Positions 43,001-57,300 of a stretch of DNA of 64,000 nt are shown here, piece by piece. The notes under the pieces were generated by a model. That model was not told the origin of the DNA, did no database searches, and saw only the letters and a program-made list of their open reading frames with translations. Both the position numbers and the translations under genes were made by a program. The stretch covers positions 50,515,664 to 50,579,663 of the forward strand of contig CM054177.1 of the NCBI GenBank assembly GCA_028829895.1. Reading direction: 5' to 3'. The stretch comes from Sinotaia quadrata (taxonomy: Eukaryota > Mollusca > Gastropoda > Architaenioglossa > Viviparidae). Numbering within the stretch: the first letter of the stretch is position 1; every line of letters begins with the position of its first letter.

Positions 43001-46000
43001 GATACAGAAGCATTAATCAGAGATGCCTGCAGTAATTCGGTGTCAGAGGTTCACTTACAAGTGTTGCAACAGTAATTTGAACTAAATTTATGTGTGCGTG
43101 CGTTTGTGTGTGTGTTTGAAGACATAATTTGTAAGGTAAGATAAGCAGTAGGCCTAGAATCAGACCTTTGTTAAATTTCTTTTTTTTTTTTTAATCGGGT
43201 TGATTAATGATCATTTATATACATTCTCTAGTAGACAAATCGATGGATGAGCGAATAGACAAACAGAAGAATAGAGAGTTCAGCACTGATCAGCTTGTCT
43301 CTGTAAAAGGAATTAAATGTTAATATATATATATATATAGGGAGGGAGGTAATTTCACATCTGATCGAGACAAATCTTTACTCGCTCTTGCCTGGCCTTC
43401 ACAAACTATAATCTGCTTGCTGAGTAGAATAGAAATTTATGCATTAAGGCAGAGTCCCTGGTGCCAGCAATACACCTCCTGCAGGTAATGGGGCGGTCTC
43501 TTTAATCTTTCATGTGATGTATAGGTATTGGCTTTGAGTCTGTGGAAATTGTGGCAGAACACCGGTGCATTCATGCATCAGTTTGACCTTTAAAAAAAGG
43601 TCGATGGTAATCAATGATAGAACAGTGGAATGGACGTTCCGTCCAAAGGACCGCATCACTGCGGTGTTGTAGAGAACGCGAGGTAACAACTGATTATTAG
43701 TACCAACACGTGTTTCTTTCTCTCTCACTCTGATACTGTTATCACTGGCTTGCAATTGTGTCCTGTAAAAATCACCTATCATGTCGATAACGTGCTCCAT
43801 CACACGCTGTCATCGCTGGTATGTCAGTGGGTCGTGCAGTCCCGTAAAGTACATTCACCTTTTCAATGTACATTCTCTATACCGAGTGGTCCCCCCCCAA
43901 AAAAAAACCCTCCACCCATTCAGTACGCGATCTTATGACTGTCAGATTTGTCATTATGTTGGGTAGTCTCGTAAGATATATTCACTAATTCAATATGTGA
44001 TCTTATCTCTGTGCTGAACAGCTATGTGCAACACACCCAAATCAATTCAATACGTGATATTTTGACTGTTTCAGGCTTGTCACTGTTTGCTAGTCCCGTA
44101 TATATCCACTGATTCAATATGCAGTCTATGTTCCTGTTAGTCCCGTGAAACAATCCACCAATTCAAATTACGATCTTTTGACTGTTGCTTTGTCGGGTAG
44201 AACTGTATAACCCATCCACTAAACAAAACTCATTGTCGGGTGTTCCCGTAAAACGCATTCACCAATAAGCGATCTCTTTACTTTCTCAGGCGATGTCATG
44301 TGTTAGAATTAGTCCTAGAGCAGGCGACTAACAGCGAGCTGCTCTGGTTGTGGATGTGGTTAATTATTTGTCGCGTGTGCACCCGTATTAATCTAGCTCT
44401 CACTGCTTACGCTGGCCATACGGTCACGAGGGAGTGACGAGTTAAGGGGCTTAAGTGGTCATCCTAAACCCCAGACGTGGTGCTTCCTGATCAAACCGTT
44501 TCATGATGGATTTGGTTTTATCATGTTCATTTTTAAATTTACCATTCGGCCAGTTTTAAAGTAGGAACTTCTACTCCACTGACAGAATTCGCGACTTAGT
44601 TTTTAGGCGTAGACTTTATTGTCTTTCGGTTTGCTAGTGCGAATACATTCGGAAAGAGAAACATTTTACCGATATCATTGGAGCTTTACTGATATCACAT
44701 GGAGCTTTACCGATATCACCGGAGTTTTACCGATATCAACGGAGTTTTACCGATATCACTGGAGCTTTACCGATATCACTGGAGTTTTACCGATATCACT
44801 GGAGCTTTACCGATATCACTGGAGTTTTACCAATATCACTGGAGCTTTATAATATCACTGGAACTTTACTGATACCACATGGAGCTTTACCGATATCACT
44901 GGTGTTTTTCTTACTGCCCAAATGTTGCTTAAGATTAATTGCAGTCATCTTCACTCAAGCATAATTTCTTGTGGCTATAAACTACCGCTTTGACTGATAG
45001 CGCACGATTCCAGACTAGAAGGCCTTGTGCCAGCGTACCGCTCCGTTTCCAGCAAGCCGAGCTTACTTCTAACGACTTTCTGCTACTTAGCAATTCGGAA
45101 AGACACATCGATAGGCCTTTGTTGCGATCATAACTAAACAAACATAATTAGCTCATATACCTTCTTGTTGACGGTTTGTGTAAATATCTGATATAACAAA
45201 TTGGATATTGCGTTTTACAAATGTTATTTACACACGCATGTATTGGTGTTACCGTTTTGTAAGAGTTATACACACACATATATTTTTTGGTTTGTTGTCG
45301 TTTTGTAAACATATGCAAGTCATAAGAGGATAGGGTTTTCATCTCACGCATTGAATGTAATTAAATAGACAGTGTGTGTGTGTGTGTGTTGACTAAGTGT
45401 TTTGATAAACTAATTACTCCAGTACAGAAAGAACGCGTAGAGAATTCCCAGACGCTTACTTTATGTTTTACAAGTGGGCTTGCGGATGGCTTGACGCCAA
45501 ATTTTTAAATGACTGAGGTAGGCCAATCTGCACAGTTAAATGTATTGTAGCCATAATTAACAAACATGTAATCGTAACAGGCATTCTGAAAAAAAGAAGA
45601 TATACCCGCTTATGTTAATTACTGTCTACTTACTTTGCCCTTTGATCAACCATAGCACTAATCTGTCGCTATCCAAGGTTTCAGAACTTTAAGAACGTGC
45701 AAGGATTGTACAGTCAGTGAGAAGAATTACAGTTCCTGTGATATGGCATTAAGTGTGCACGAGTTGAGTTATGGCAACAAGTCCATTTGCATTCTTCTCC
45801 GTCCACACCAGAACATGCATGTACATCCATCCATCTTCGTTTTCGCTCGACTGACAGGATGGCGGCTGGTCACAATATCCATCTCCTGACTCTGCTCAGA
45901 AGTTTGTTTGACAGTTACAGTTGAGATAAAATAAAGAAGCAAACAGTTGGATACATCAGTGGCATATAGTACTAGTTTGATCCTTCAACAACTAAGACAT

Positions 46001-46856
46001 TATCAGGCTAGAAGATCACAGGTTCTTATATTCTAAAACAACTACAGTACCAAGCTAGAGAGGCCACGAGCTCTCACTAATTTAAATAAAGCTCCTAGTG
46101 GACTCTGTGCAAACAATGTGGAGTGATTCTCATAAACTTATAATCGTACAGAGCAACCCCACGTGACACCAATCATTACGTTAGTCACGAATTTTACTGT
46201 ACGTGATGGTTTATTACTACGCGCAGGTAAACGATTACGTCCCATTACGTATGTGGACATTTTTCCCCACACGAAAACACAACCTTAACCATCCAAACTA
46301 CCAACCAATTCCTATTCCTATTCATTTATTATGCCTTTGATTCCAAGCCGTATCTCCGTTAAACTAGAACATTTAATGAAGTTTGTGCGTACGTACGTGT
46401 GTGTATACATATTTGCCAATCTACCTTTTACAATTCAATTTTTTTTGTTAGAAAATTGTTCCTTTAAGTTTAAGTGCTTTAAAACAATCGCTAAAAACTT
46501 AACAGTCTCTCTTAATGTGTGTGCTGTTCTCTGCACACACCTAAATCATGATTAAGAGCCTTCAGTGTATCTCGATCCTTGAAAATAGAAACTTTTTGTA
46601 TACTTAGAAGGGGAGGCAAGATGGGGAGAGAAAAGGAACAGAAGGAAAATGAAATAGAATTGAAAATTATGGAAGGTTATGTTTTGCTATAGACCGCGAG
46701 ACGTGGTGATTGACGTCGATGTGTTTCTGTCAGACTCATGATAGAACTTTCTCATGGTGATCAGCACTTCTGTCAGACTCATGATAGAACTTTCTCATGG
46801 TGATCAGCACTTCTGTCAAAACACCATTGCGCGCACAAGCGCACAGAAACTCATAC

Positions 46857-46942
<86 letters not shown>

Positions 46943-47143
46943 GTGTGAAATGAGAGAGAACAAAAGAAAAATTCAGAGAGAGCAGGTTAAGAGAGACAGA
47001 GTTAGAAAGTGAAAGAGATTAAGAGAGCAGAGCTAGCGAGAGAGAAAGACGCATAGAGAGAGAGATAAGTGAGAAATGCACTCAGAAAATATGAAAAAGA
47101 TAGCAAAGAGACAGAGACGTATGAGATGTAGAAACAAGAGGGG

Positions 47144-47184
<41 letters not shown>

Positions 47185-50100
47185 GGGGAATACGGCCCTA
47201 GACAAGAGTGAGAGTGACCATAATTATAGAGAGACTATTACACAGTTTGAGAGAGAGAGAGAGAGCTACGAGGATAAGCCGTGAATTCCAGCCATTTTGC
47301 AAAAGAAAATCGGTGCCACAATTTAATTTTGTTTTCTTATCAGTAAAACGCCATGGCCTTTTCAATTACTGCGAAAGGCAGCAAGCTGGAGAACTTAAAC
47401 CTTGCTTTAAGAGGCACGACGCTAGATCTTTCAACTGCAAGCGCATTGTGTTTTGTGAAATCTGACTGCCAGTTATCTTCTATTAATGTCAGTGTACCTC
47501 ATTCTCAAGCGAGGGCACCGTCGCTGTTGAATTGCTGGAGTTGTCTGCTCCATCGTGCTTGCTAGCAGAGCTTAGGGAAGAAGAGTGTATTTACGTAATT
47601 ATATTCTTACGGCGAAACTTCACTCGGAATTTTGGAACCCCACTCAGAACGTAGAAACCTCATTCAGTGAGTGCCTTTCTAGCAACTCGCTGAGATCTAC
47701 TTTCAGCTTCCTCACTCATTCATTGCCTTTTAAAAAATCTCTGATTACTCACAACTGAAAATAATCTATTAAATTTAGAATGTAGTATTATAAGGAACGC
47801 TGCTGGGTTTTTGTTGTTGATTTTTTTAATTTTTTTTTATTTATTTATTTATTTTTTTTGGGGGGGGTTTCCATTTGATTTTGACCGTAGCTGTGCGTAA
47901 CATTGATCATACCTTGTACGCAGAAACTTCGTTGTTGTACACACATAACGTATAACTATACATGCATAGTATAAGTACGTCACTGATTGACATGTAGTCT
48001 TTGTGCTCTCTCTAGTATAAGTGCGTCACTGGTTGACATGTAGTCTTTGTACTACCTCTAGTACTTCACAATAATGCGCATATTTATGCATGACAACTTA
48101 TAACGGATTCTTTTTAAAGGTAAAAAGGAGAGGGGTTGGAATCCACAGAAATAAGTTGCATATATGTTTGCTGAGAAAATAATTTCTCACTACTCGGCAA
48201 ATGTCTTAGTTCACTTGACCTGGCAGCTCGTGTTCGGCTGATGACATGCAAGTACACATGGACGTCAAAACAGAAAGTCACTCTGACAGGAAACAAGTAG
48301 CGCTATTCTAACCTAACTTTTGTAGGCTCCTTTCCTTTTTACCTAGGATTCTCTCGTCACCGTTTCCATTTCATTTATTAGTTTTATTTTTTAGTGGAAG
48401 AGTTGTTAGTGGAAGTTTACTTCCATTTTTTCCCTTGTATAATTTATAATTGACATCCCTAAGATGATTTTTTTAAAAATTTTATATATTTTAATTTTAT
48501 TTATGAGATTGGTCGATGGGAGGAAAACAATATAATGGACAAAGCTTAACAAAATCAGTCTAACAAGAACAGAACATATTCAATTTTCATCGTTTACTTT
48601 GTATGTTGAGTATGTGTCATTCAGATTACTTTCCTTCTTCTTATCCTCAAAAGACAGATGTTTCTTTTTGTCGCGCGCGCTCGCACCCCCCCCCCCCATC
48701 CCCAGTTTAATATGCGCATGATTCTGAATGTTAGTTTCTGTGTCGAAACTTTGTCCGAGCCTTATTGCAGATACTTCTTTATTGTGGACAGGCACTTTTA
48801 TGTGTGGCTCTGGTTATGTGGATAAGCACAATCTGGTAATGTGAGTACGTGCCTTTATGTGTGATTCTGGCTATTTTTGACTGGCACATATCTGGTAATG
48901 TGAACAGACACACCTTCATGTAATGCGGGCACAGATCATTATCTATTTGTCAGTTAATATACACACACATTTGTGGTAATGCTCGCTTAATTTAGATAGT
49001 TTTGCTTATATCCCTGGTAATTCGGATAGACATTTTTATGTGCGGCTTTGATAATGGCACTTTCGTTTATGGTTGTGGTAGTCAGACATGTCTTATGTGG
49101 CTCATTTAATGTGGACATCGTTTATACACATTTGTATTTATGTATGATCCTGACAGTGTGGACACAAACTTCCAATTTTAGCTCTGATTATGTGGACAGA
49201 CGCCTTGAAATATGACGTTAAAATGTGGACTCCTTTATTTATATGCTCAGGTCATGCTGATACCTCCATTGATACAGTTTCATTCATGGTTCTGTTATTG
49301 TGAACACATTTATACGCGGCTAATAATATGAACACTTGCTTGTAGGCTTGTAGTTTGAAGAAGGTTAGGTTGTGGTAATAGGAGCTTTATCTATGGCTAT
49401 TTTGATGTGTACACCTTTGTTTACGGCTTTTCTAATATTTCTAGTTCTGGTTATAATGAATCCTGTTTACTGAGCCCTGATATGAAACTTGAATTGATTG
49501 TGAACCTACATACTCATACAGAAAATGTGGGTTTTACTTCAAAGTGTTTAATCAGTCAATCTCGATTATTATTATAACATTCCTATAGCATTGCAGCCAG
49601 TAATCCTAGACATTCCTATAGCATTGTAACCAACAACCATGGACATTCCTATAGCATTGCAGCCAGTAATCCTAGACATTCCTATAGCATTGTAACCAAC
49701 AACCATGGACATTCCTATAGCATTGCAGCCAGTAATCCTAGACATTCCTATAGCATTGTAGCCAGTAATCCTAGACATTCCTATAGCATTGTAACCAACA
49801 ACCATGGACATTCCTATAGCATTGCAGCCAGTAATCCTAGACATTCCTACAGCATTGCAGCCAGTAATCCTAGACATTCCTATAGCATTGCAGCCAGTAA
49901 TCCTAGACATTCCTATAACATTGTAACCAACAACCATGGACATTCCTACAGCATTGCAGCCAGTAATCCTAGACATTCCTATAGCATTGCAGCCAGTAAT
50001 CCTAGACATTCCTATAGCATTGTAACCAACAACCATGGACATTCCAATAGCATTGCAGCCAGTAATCCTAGACATTCCTATAGCATTGTAACCAAAACCA

Positions 50101-52894
50101 TGGACATTCCTATAGCATTGCAGCCAGTAATCCTATATATTCCTATAAGATTGTAATCAACAATCCTGAACATTCCTATAACATTGTAACCAACAACCAT
50201 GGACATTCCTATAACATTGTAATCAGCAATCCAGAACATTCCTATATCATTGTAGCCAGCAATCCAGGACATTCCTATAACATTGAAACGATAGACACTA
50301 ATATAATATATTTTGTGGGCATTATATGTATAATTTCGTAGGGAAAACTGTTCCGTTCAGTCTTTAGAGAACCAAACTATAGCTCTCTGCTTACATATTT
50401 TATCGTTTCCTTCTGATTTGTTTTCATGTCCTTTTTTTTTTTGGTTTGTATTCCTTCTCGGATGTCGACAGCTTGAGTATATGCATTATAAAGTATTACA
50501 TCATCCTGTTTTGGGTGTGTTGGCTAGAGGATATGTATTATAAAGTATTGTTATAAAGTTTTATAAAGTATTACAACATCCTGTTTTGGGTGTGTTGGCT
50601 AGAGGATATGTATTATAAAGTATTGTTATAAAGTTTTATAAAGTATTACAACATCCTGTTTTGGGTGTGTTGGCTAGAGGATATGTATTATAAAGTATTG
50701 TTATAAAGTTTTATAAAGTATTACAACATCCTGTTTTGGGTGTGTTGGCTAGAGGATATGTATTATAAAGTATTGTTATAAAGTTTTATAAAGTATTACA
50801 ACATCCTGTTTTGGGTGTGTTGGCTAGAGGATATGTCGACGATTCTTTCTTGTGCTCTTCACTGTGTCGTGACCTCTGAATTAACAATGAGTTTTCTTTC
50901 TTGAACGCTAGCATTTCTTTTCTCTTTGTAACTAATTGAATCCGATAGATTTTTGCTTTAGGAATGTGCCTGTATACTGCATACACTGTAACTAATTGAA
51001 TCCGATAGATTTTTGCTTTAGGAATGTGCCTGTATATTGCATACACTGTAAAGAACTGATTGAATCCAATACTTTTGCTTCAGGAATGTGCCTTTTTACA
51101 GCATACATTGGACATTTCATTCACAGATGCTAAAGAAAAACTGACAAGGCATTACATTTATTTTTCATTTTCAGGGATATTTATGAGAGCAAGACGAGCT
51201 TAGGGTGAGAAAATATATACTCTGCTCAAGTGTTTTTTGAATTTAGCAGTGTTCTGCTCAAGTGTTTTTGAATTTAGCTATGTCCTATTCAATTGTATTT
51301 AGTTTAACAGTATCCTGTTGAGATGTTTTTTAGTTTAGTATTTGTCCTCTTGATATGCTTTTGAATTTAGCAGTGTCCTCTTTATATGCTTTTGAATTTA
51401 GCAGTGTCCTCTTGATATGCTTTTGAGTTTAGCAGTGTCCTCTTGATATGCTTTTGAGTTTAGCAGTGTCCTCTTGATATGCTTTTGAGTTTAGCAATGT
51501 CCTCTTCATGTGCTTTTGAGTTTAGCAGTGTCCTCTTGAGATGTTTCTTGTGCTTTAGTATGTCCTCTCAAAGTTGTCGAGTTTAGTCGATGCGTGTTGA
51601 GATGTTTCTTGTGTTTTAGCAGTGTCTCAATCATATCTAGTGTTTTTAATGTCACATTTTCCGATCGTATTTAACAACTTATAAATTTTACATTGTCCGA
51701 TTGTGTATAATATCGTTTGAATTAACATTTTCCGAATGTGTCTGGTTATTGTGAGTTTGACGGTAGGAATCTGACCTTTTCTGGTTCGTTTTTTTATTCG
51801 ACACTTCAACCATCCATAAAATCTGACGGCAATTACTGGCGAATGTCATTTGAACCTACTTCATCATCTCGCCTTGTTAAAGAAATTTTGATTTGTGCTC
51901 ACTTTAACGACATTTTTTTTCAGTTTTATTTCCCAAGATTATTGTTAGTACTGTTTTATACCGTTGGTTAGTCGCTGTAGCCACAAAGCACCGTCTCAGT
52001 GAGGTTTTATACCATGAATTAGGATCAACTTACAGACTTTGTGTTGTGCACTTAATGTGTCAGGGTTTATACTTTTTCAGATCACTTGTGCATGCCCGAG
52101 TTTTTAGCGTGTAATTTGATGTTCTGATTTAATGACATGATCTGAATACCAAAACATCGTATATTATTTTCATATTGCTTGTTTGGATTGTTTTTGTATG
52201 CCTGCTCCGTGAGGTAAATGAAAATTGATATATGAAAATGGAGCTATGAGTTTAATGTAATAATTTTGAGTAGATATGAAATATGTTATCCTTGTGTTTG
52301 TACTTTGACTTGTCTAGCTATCAATTGAGTTCTTAGTGTAAAATACATGCAATGGTGAGCTATTTACATTTCAATTACTTTGGTGAGCAATTTGCATCCA
52401 TGATCTCTTCGTTGAGCCAGTTATATTGTAACTGTCCTTCCGTTCAGCCGTTTGTTTTGTAATTCCTTCAGTGACCTGTACGAATGAAGTGATTACTATA
52501 TTTGTTTTGGCACATTTAAGTAGTAGACTACTCCTTTGTTTACGTGAGCTGATGTTTTTGCATTTGTTTGGGGGCTATATATAAAATGAGTTATCTTGTA
52601 CTAGTTTTGGTGAGCTATATATAATGAGTTATCTTGTACTAGTTTTGGTGAGCTATAAATCGTGAGTCATCATTTTTTCTGTACTCCATACAGCGGCCGC
52701 TAAAATCCGTACGCTATCGTGAACACACAAAAAAAACAAATCAGCAAACAAATACATTTCGGTTTGGAGGAGAACCTTGAGGCTTATGCTAGCACTTAAC
52801 TGCTGCCTGCAATTTATAGTCAGGATCCAACGTCTGGGTTAAATACAGACACCTGCTAAAGAAAGTGGTATAACTAAACCTTAGGTTACCAAAC

Positions 52895-52958
<64 letters not shown>

Positions 52959-54267
52959 TGACCAAGATATACTAATGTAGTAGTTTTTTTTAATTGCAAT
53001 ATCTCTGATGTGACGAAATAATTAAAAACATTTTAATTACTACTTCGCATTTGGCAAGCAAAATCCGTCTAGCTCTCGTTGATGCTCAGATAATTTTGCG
53101 ATTTTGATAATGTGGTCGTCACACACTTTTCCTTTCTGAGGTGAGAGTGACCAAGTTACTTTGAATCATTGATTTGCTTTAGGTAGGAATTGATAAAGTA
53201 TCTAACATCTGTGACAAAGTAATTGAAGAAGGGAGGGAAGAGGGAAGATAGTGTTCCATAATACAAATACAGGAGAAGGAGGTGGAGGTTGCAAGGAGGT
53301 GTATTTACTGTCAGCTGTCTCTAGTCTACGGGAATGCACATACTATCAGCTGTTGTCTACATACTTTTGTCTTGACCTACTGAACCAGTAACTCTAGTAA
53401 ATTGCAGTCACATACTGTACCTCTTGCTTTTTTTCCCCTCACTCTTTCTCTTTACACACTATTTGCTCTCTATTCTTTTCCTATTCTTTCTCTCTTCTCT
53501 CTCTCACACACACTTCTTTCATCTCAGAGTCTCTTTCTCTGTCTATCTGTTCTTTATCTCACTCTTCTTTTCCTCTTTTCACTCACCTCTCTCCTCTCTC
53601 TCCTTTTCTCTGTTACTCATATCTTCATCTCACTCTGTTCTCTCTCTTTACAAACTCATTTGTCTCTTCATCCTTTGTCCAGTCATCAGTTATAATTTGC
53701 AATTTTCCATCTACCCTTCTGTTTAACATACAGTTGTAAATTTCTCCACTTATTTTACATCAATTCACCTACGTCTGTTTTACTATCTATCTATCATCAT
53801 ATATTCATTCGCTTACTCGTCTGCTTATCAAATGATTATCTTCCATCTATTTACTTTACATTCAGGCATCTGTCCATCTATTTATCCAGTGAGCTATCTA
53901 TCTATCCATTTTGAATAGTTATATGTACCCGTCTGTGTTCCAATCATCGAACCATCTACCCCTCACCATCATCCGCTTGTTTAAATCATTTCCCACACAT
54001 TCGTTTAACCACTTAAATTACGTTCCTTCTATTTTCCATTGGATTTCTCTCTGCTGTATTCGAAAGCAAAATAAATGTATACTTAGTAAAATAATGTCAT
54101 AGTTTATAATTAATGCTTTCGACAACGAAAACGATTTTTCAAGGACTATTCTGTCAATTATAATTGCTAAAAATATCATATCTTTATTTGCTTTTTTCCT
54201 GCAAATTAGAGAGAGAGAACATGATTTTGTTTGATTAATTGAAATCCTCCCTTCCATTCACCAATCC

Positions 54268-54346
<79 letters not shown>

Positions 54347-57300
54347 GAAGATAAGAGTTAACTGTTTGTCTGTAATCACTCTTTTACAAAAGGTTTTATT
54401 GCTAACATACTTTGTTGACTGTATTATGTACTGTGTACTGTATTGTGTTGCTCTTCCTACTTGCACGCTCCTCGCAATCTTTATTCACAGACTGCAGCCA
54501 GATTGTTTTATTTAATTTAACACAAGATAATATTGGAAAGTCGAGTGACTCCTTAGTCAAAGGCAACAGCCAGATGCTTTAGTTTAAATCGGGTTATATT
54601 GAAAAGTCGAGGAAATATGAAAGCAGCACTCATTTTACTAAATAAAACATTTTTGAAGTGCAAAATTATTCCGTTCCAGTTTGCTATCGATAGCTGCTGT
54701 CATTGAGCCACTACAGTAAATGTTCCGTTCTCTGTTACAGAAGATGGCAGCAAGATCCAACGGTTTCCTGGCAAAGCAACAGAGCGGGACGACTTTAGAA
54801 TGCTGCTTGTAGAGGAAGATTCAATGCTGGTAGGAGCCAGGTAGGAACCATTCATTTCTTCATTTTCTAAAAGGAATACCGTACACTTCTTGTTGGACCT
54901 GGCTTCATTTCTATTAATACATACAGACAATTCTAGACTTGTACATTTAGTTCCTTGGCTAGTGGTGAATGCATACAGACTATTCCAAAACTGTATACGT
55001 TTTGCTTGTGAAATTCTTGATGGTAAACTTCACTTCAAATGGCACTTTGTCATTAAGTTCTTTTGTACAATTTTCCCTGAAGAGGTGAAAAGTTTGTTAG
55101 AAAGTGTTGTCATTAAGTTCTTTTGTACAGTTTTCCCTGAAGAAGTGAAAAGTTTGTTAGAAAGTGTTGTCATTAAGTTCTTTTGTACAATTTTCCCTGA
55201 AGAGGTGAAAAGTTTGTTAGAAAGCGTCCTCATATATTGTGACATTTTATCTGAATATTTGTTTCTCCATAATTATACGCTTACTTAGGTATTTCTTATG
55301 ATTGTAATGTTTCACGGTTTACAACTAATCTTAAAATCTGCATTATAAAAGAGAAATAAAATCAAAGTTTTCCGGGACGTCTGCAGTTTTTACCAGTGAA
55401 CGAGAAGACTAAGGCAGTATTTGCTGATCTGAGCATGGAATTATGGGGCTAGTCGTGAGAACACTGGTGGTGGGTCATCTGGCCTAAATGATTGTGCCTT
55501 GCTAGGTGTAAAAGGTGGGTCATCTGGCCTAAATGTTTGTGCCTTGCTGGGTGTAAAAGGTGGGTCATCTGGCCTAAATGTTTGTGCCTTGCTAGGTGTA
55601 AAAGGTGGGTCATCTGGCCTAAATGTTTGTGCCATGCTAGGTGTAAAAGGTGGGTAATCTGGCCTAAATGTTTGTGCCTTGCTAGGTGTAAAAGGTGATT
55701 CTGAGTGTGCTGAGAACACTGGTGCTGTCATCTGGCATAAGGGTTTATGGCTTACTAAGAGCAAGAGGTAGAGTTACATCAAAATTCTAGTGATCCTCTT
55801 TCCAATTTGCAGCCGACTAATTCCGTATATGCCCACCATCCTCTCTTGCCAAACAATTACATAATCGCCCGCCCTCTTCATTATTATTGGAATTATTTGG
55901 CTGCAAATTGGAAAGAGTGGCACTTGAATTTTGATCGGTGATTAATGAAAGGTGACAAGAAAGAATTGCGGACTTTAAAAACAAAAGATTGTTGTGACCA
56001 TTAAGTAAAAATCAACCAGTTGATTCTTTTTCTCTTTTCGTCCAGTGTTTTCTTTTCATTCTTTCACTACTTCTATAATTTTTTCTTTCCTGATACAGAT
56101 AGAAAGATAAATAGATAGATAGGTAGGTAGGTAGGTAGGTAGATAGGTAGTAAATAAACACTCGCGCGCGCGCACAAAGCATAGAGGTGCAACATACCCA
56201 CTTTTCTCAAATCACCTTTATCTGCCAAACTCAGACGGTAAGACACCGGTCTGCACATCAGAGAAGCGGATTTGTTAAGGAAAAAGAATGAAGAAGAAGA
56301 AGGACATTTAACAGTAATTATCCTGTGCCTGAAGCCCTTCTCGTTGACTTGTCGACACAAGGCTTTTTCTATCCCTATAACCTTTCCGGCAAATCTACGC
56401 CGGCGCGCAGCTGTGTAGACCAATAAAGGAAGTCCCCGTCTTGGAGTGTAGTAGAGAAATTCCACTCTTGGCCAGGTGTAACAGCTTCGTGTGATGAGAG
56501 CAGAGAGGCATGTGTTGGTATTTCAGGCTTAGAATGTCAGCGTGGCACACTTTATGTACCTTTTCTTCTCTACCGTTTACAATTAGCTCTCCTTTTTTTT
56601 TCAATTTCCGGTTTCAAAGTATGACGAGGAGATTCGCCCGTGCAGATGTTCTTGTTTAGTTATGGATATTTTTTTTCTCTCACACAGATACCGTACATTT
56701 GTCTCTGCAGCTTCCTTTCTCTATTTTTTTAAACTGCTTTTCTACTTCTACTCAGGTCTGTTCTCTCGTGTTCTTTCCCCTCCCCATTTCTGTCTCCCTC
56801 CCACTTTCCTTCCTCTTATCGTCTGCATGTGGTCTTCCTTTCCAGTGCAGCCGTGCACATATTTTGTTTGCAGGAGAAGCTGTTGGCAGTTGCTTTACTT
56901 TTATATTTGGCTTGAGGCGCTATGTTGCTGGCGTTTCCTTCCACATGACTAAAAGCTTGTTACTGACTTCGATATATTTAAGCTTAATGGTGACTGTTGC
57001 TTGTTTTACTTCTGATCTTAAGCTTGTTGCTGGCTGTTGCATTTTACTTCTGGTCTAAAGCTTGTTGCTGGTTGTTGCATTTTACTTCTGGCCTTAAAGC
57101 TATTGTCGAGAGTTGCATTTTTTTTTCCTGGCTTTAAGGCTGCGCTGAGTGTTGTGTTTTGCTTTTAGCCGTAAGTTTGTTGATGACTGTTGCGTTGTGT
57201 TGTACTTGTTTCCTTTGACTTAAATCTCAAACTTGTTTCCTTTGATTTTAATTGTAAAGTTGTTGCTGGCTGTCACATTTAAATTGTTATCTCAAGTTTC

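Larger units (their letters stand above)
9178..54740 (+). other. Semaphorin intron 1 (45.6 kb, phase 1)
   Basis: The intron is bounded by GTAAGT and TTACAG and interrupts the codon joining the mature N-terminus to the Sema domain. No further coding exon is needed, because exons 1 and 2 join in frame directly. The intron is packed with tandem arrays listed separately. No nested gene or intact transposon is recognised in it. Confidence 0.85.

Noticed and set aside
47353..47565. 70-codon frame with fair Kozak context in intron 1
   Set aside because: Unrecognised product, short, and no splice or promoter support; kept only as an island.
49572..50272. Minus-strand frames with 11-residue repeats (SRITGCNAIGM / SMVVGYNAIGM)
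   Set aside because: They track the 33-bp minisatellite exactly; no non-repeat coding part exists.
54700..54930. Minus-strand 76-codon frame over exon 2
   Set aside because: It is the antisense shadow of the semaphorin exon.
54890..55288. 132-codon frame directly after exon 2 with a 20-residue repeat
   Set aside because: It lies within intron 2; exon 2 joins exon 3 in frame, and the repeat comes from the 60-bp array.
55441..55764. Pro-rich frame on minus strand and Cys/Trp-rich frame on plus strand
   Set aside because: Both are translations of the 45-bp array inside semaphorin intron 2.
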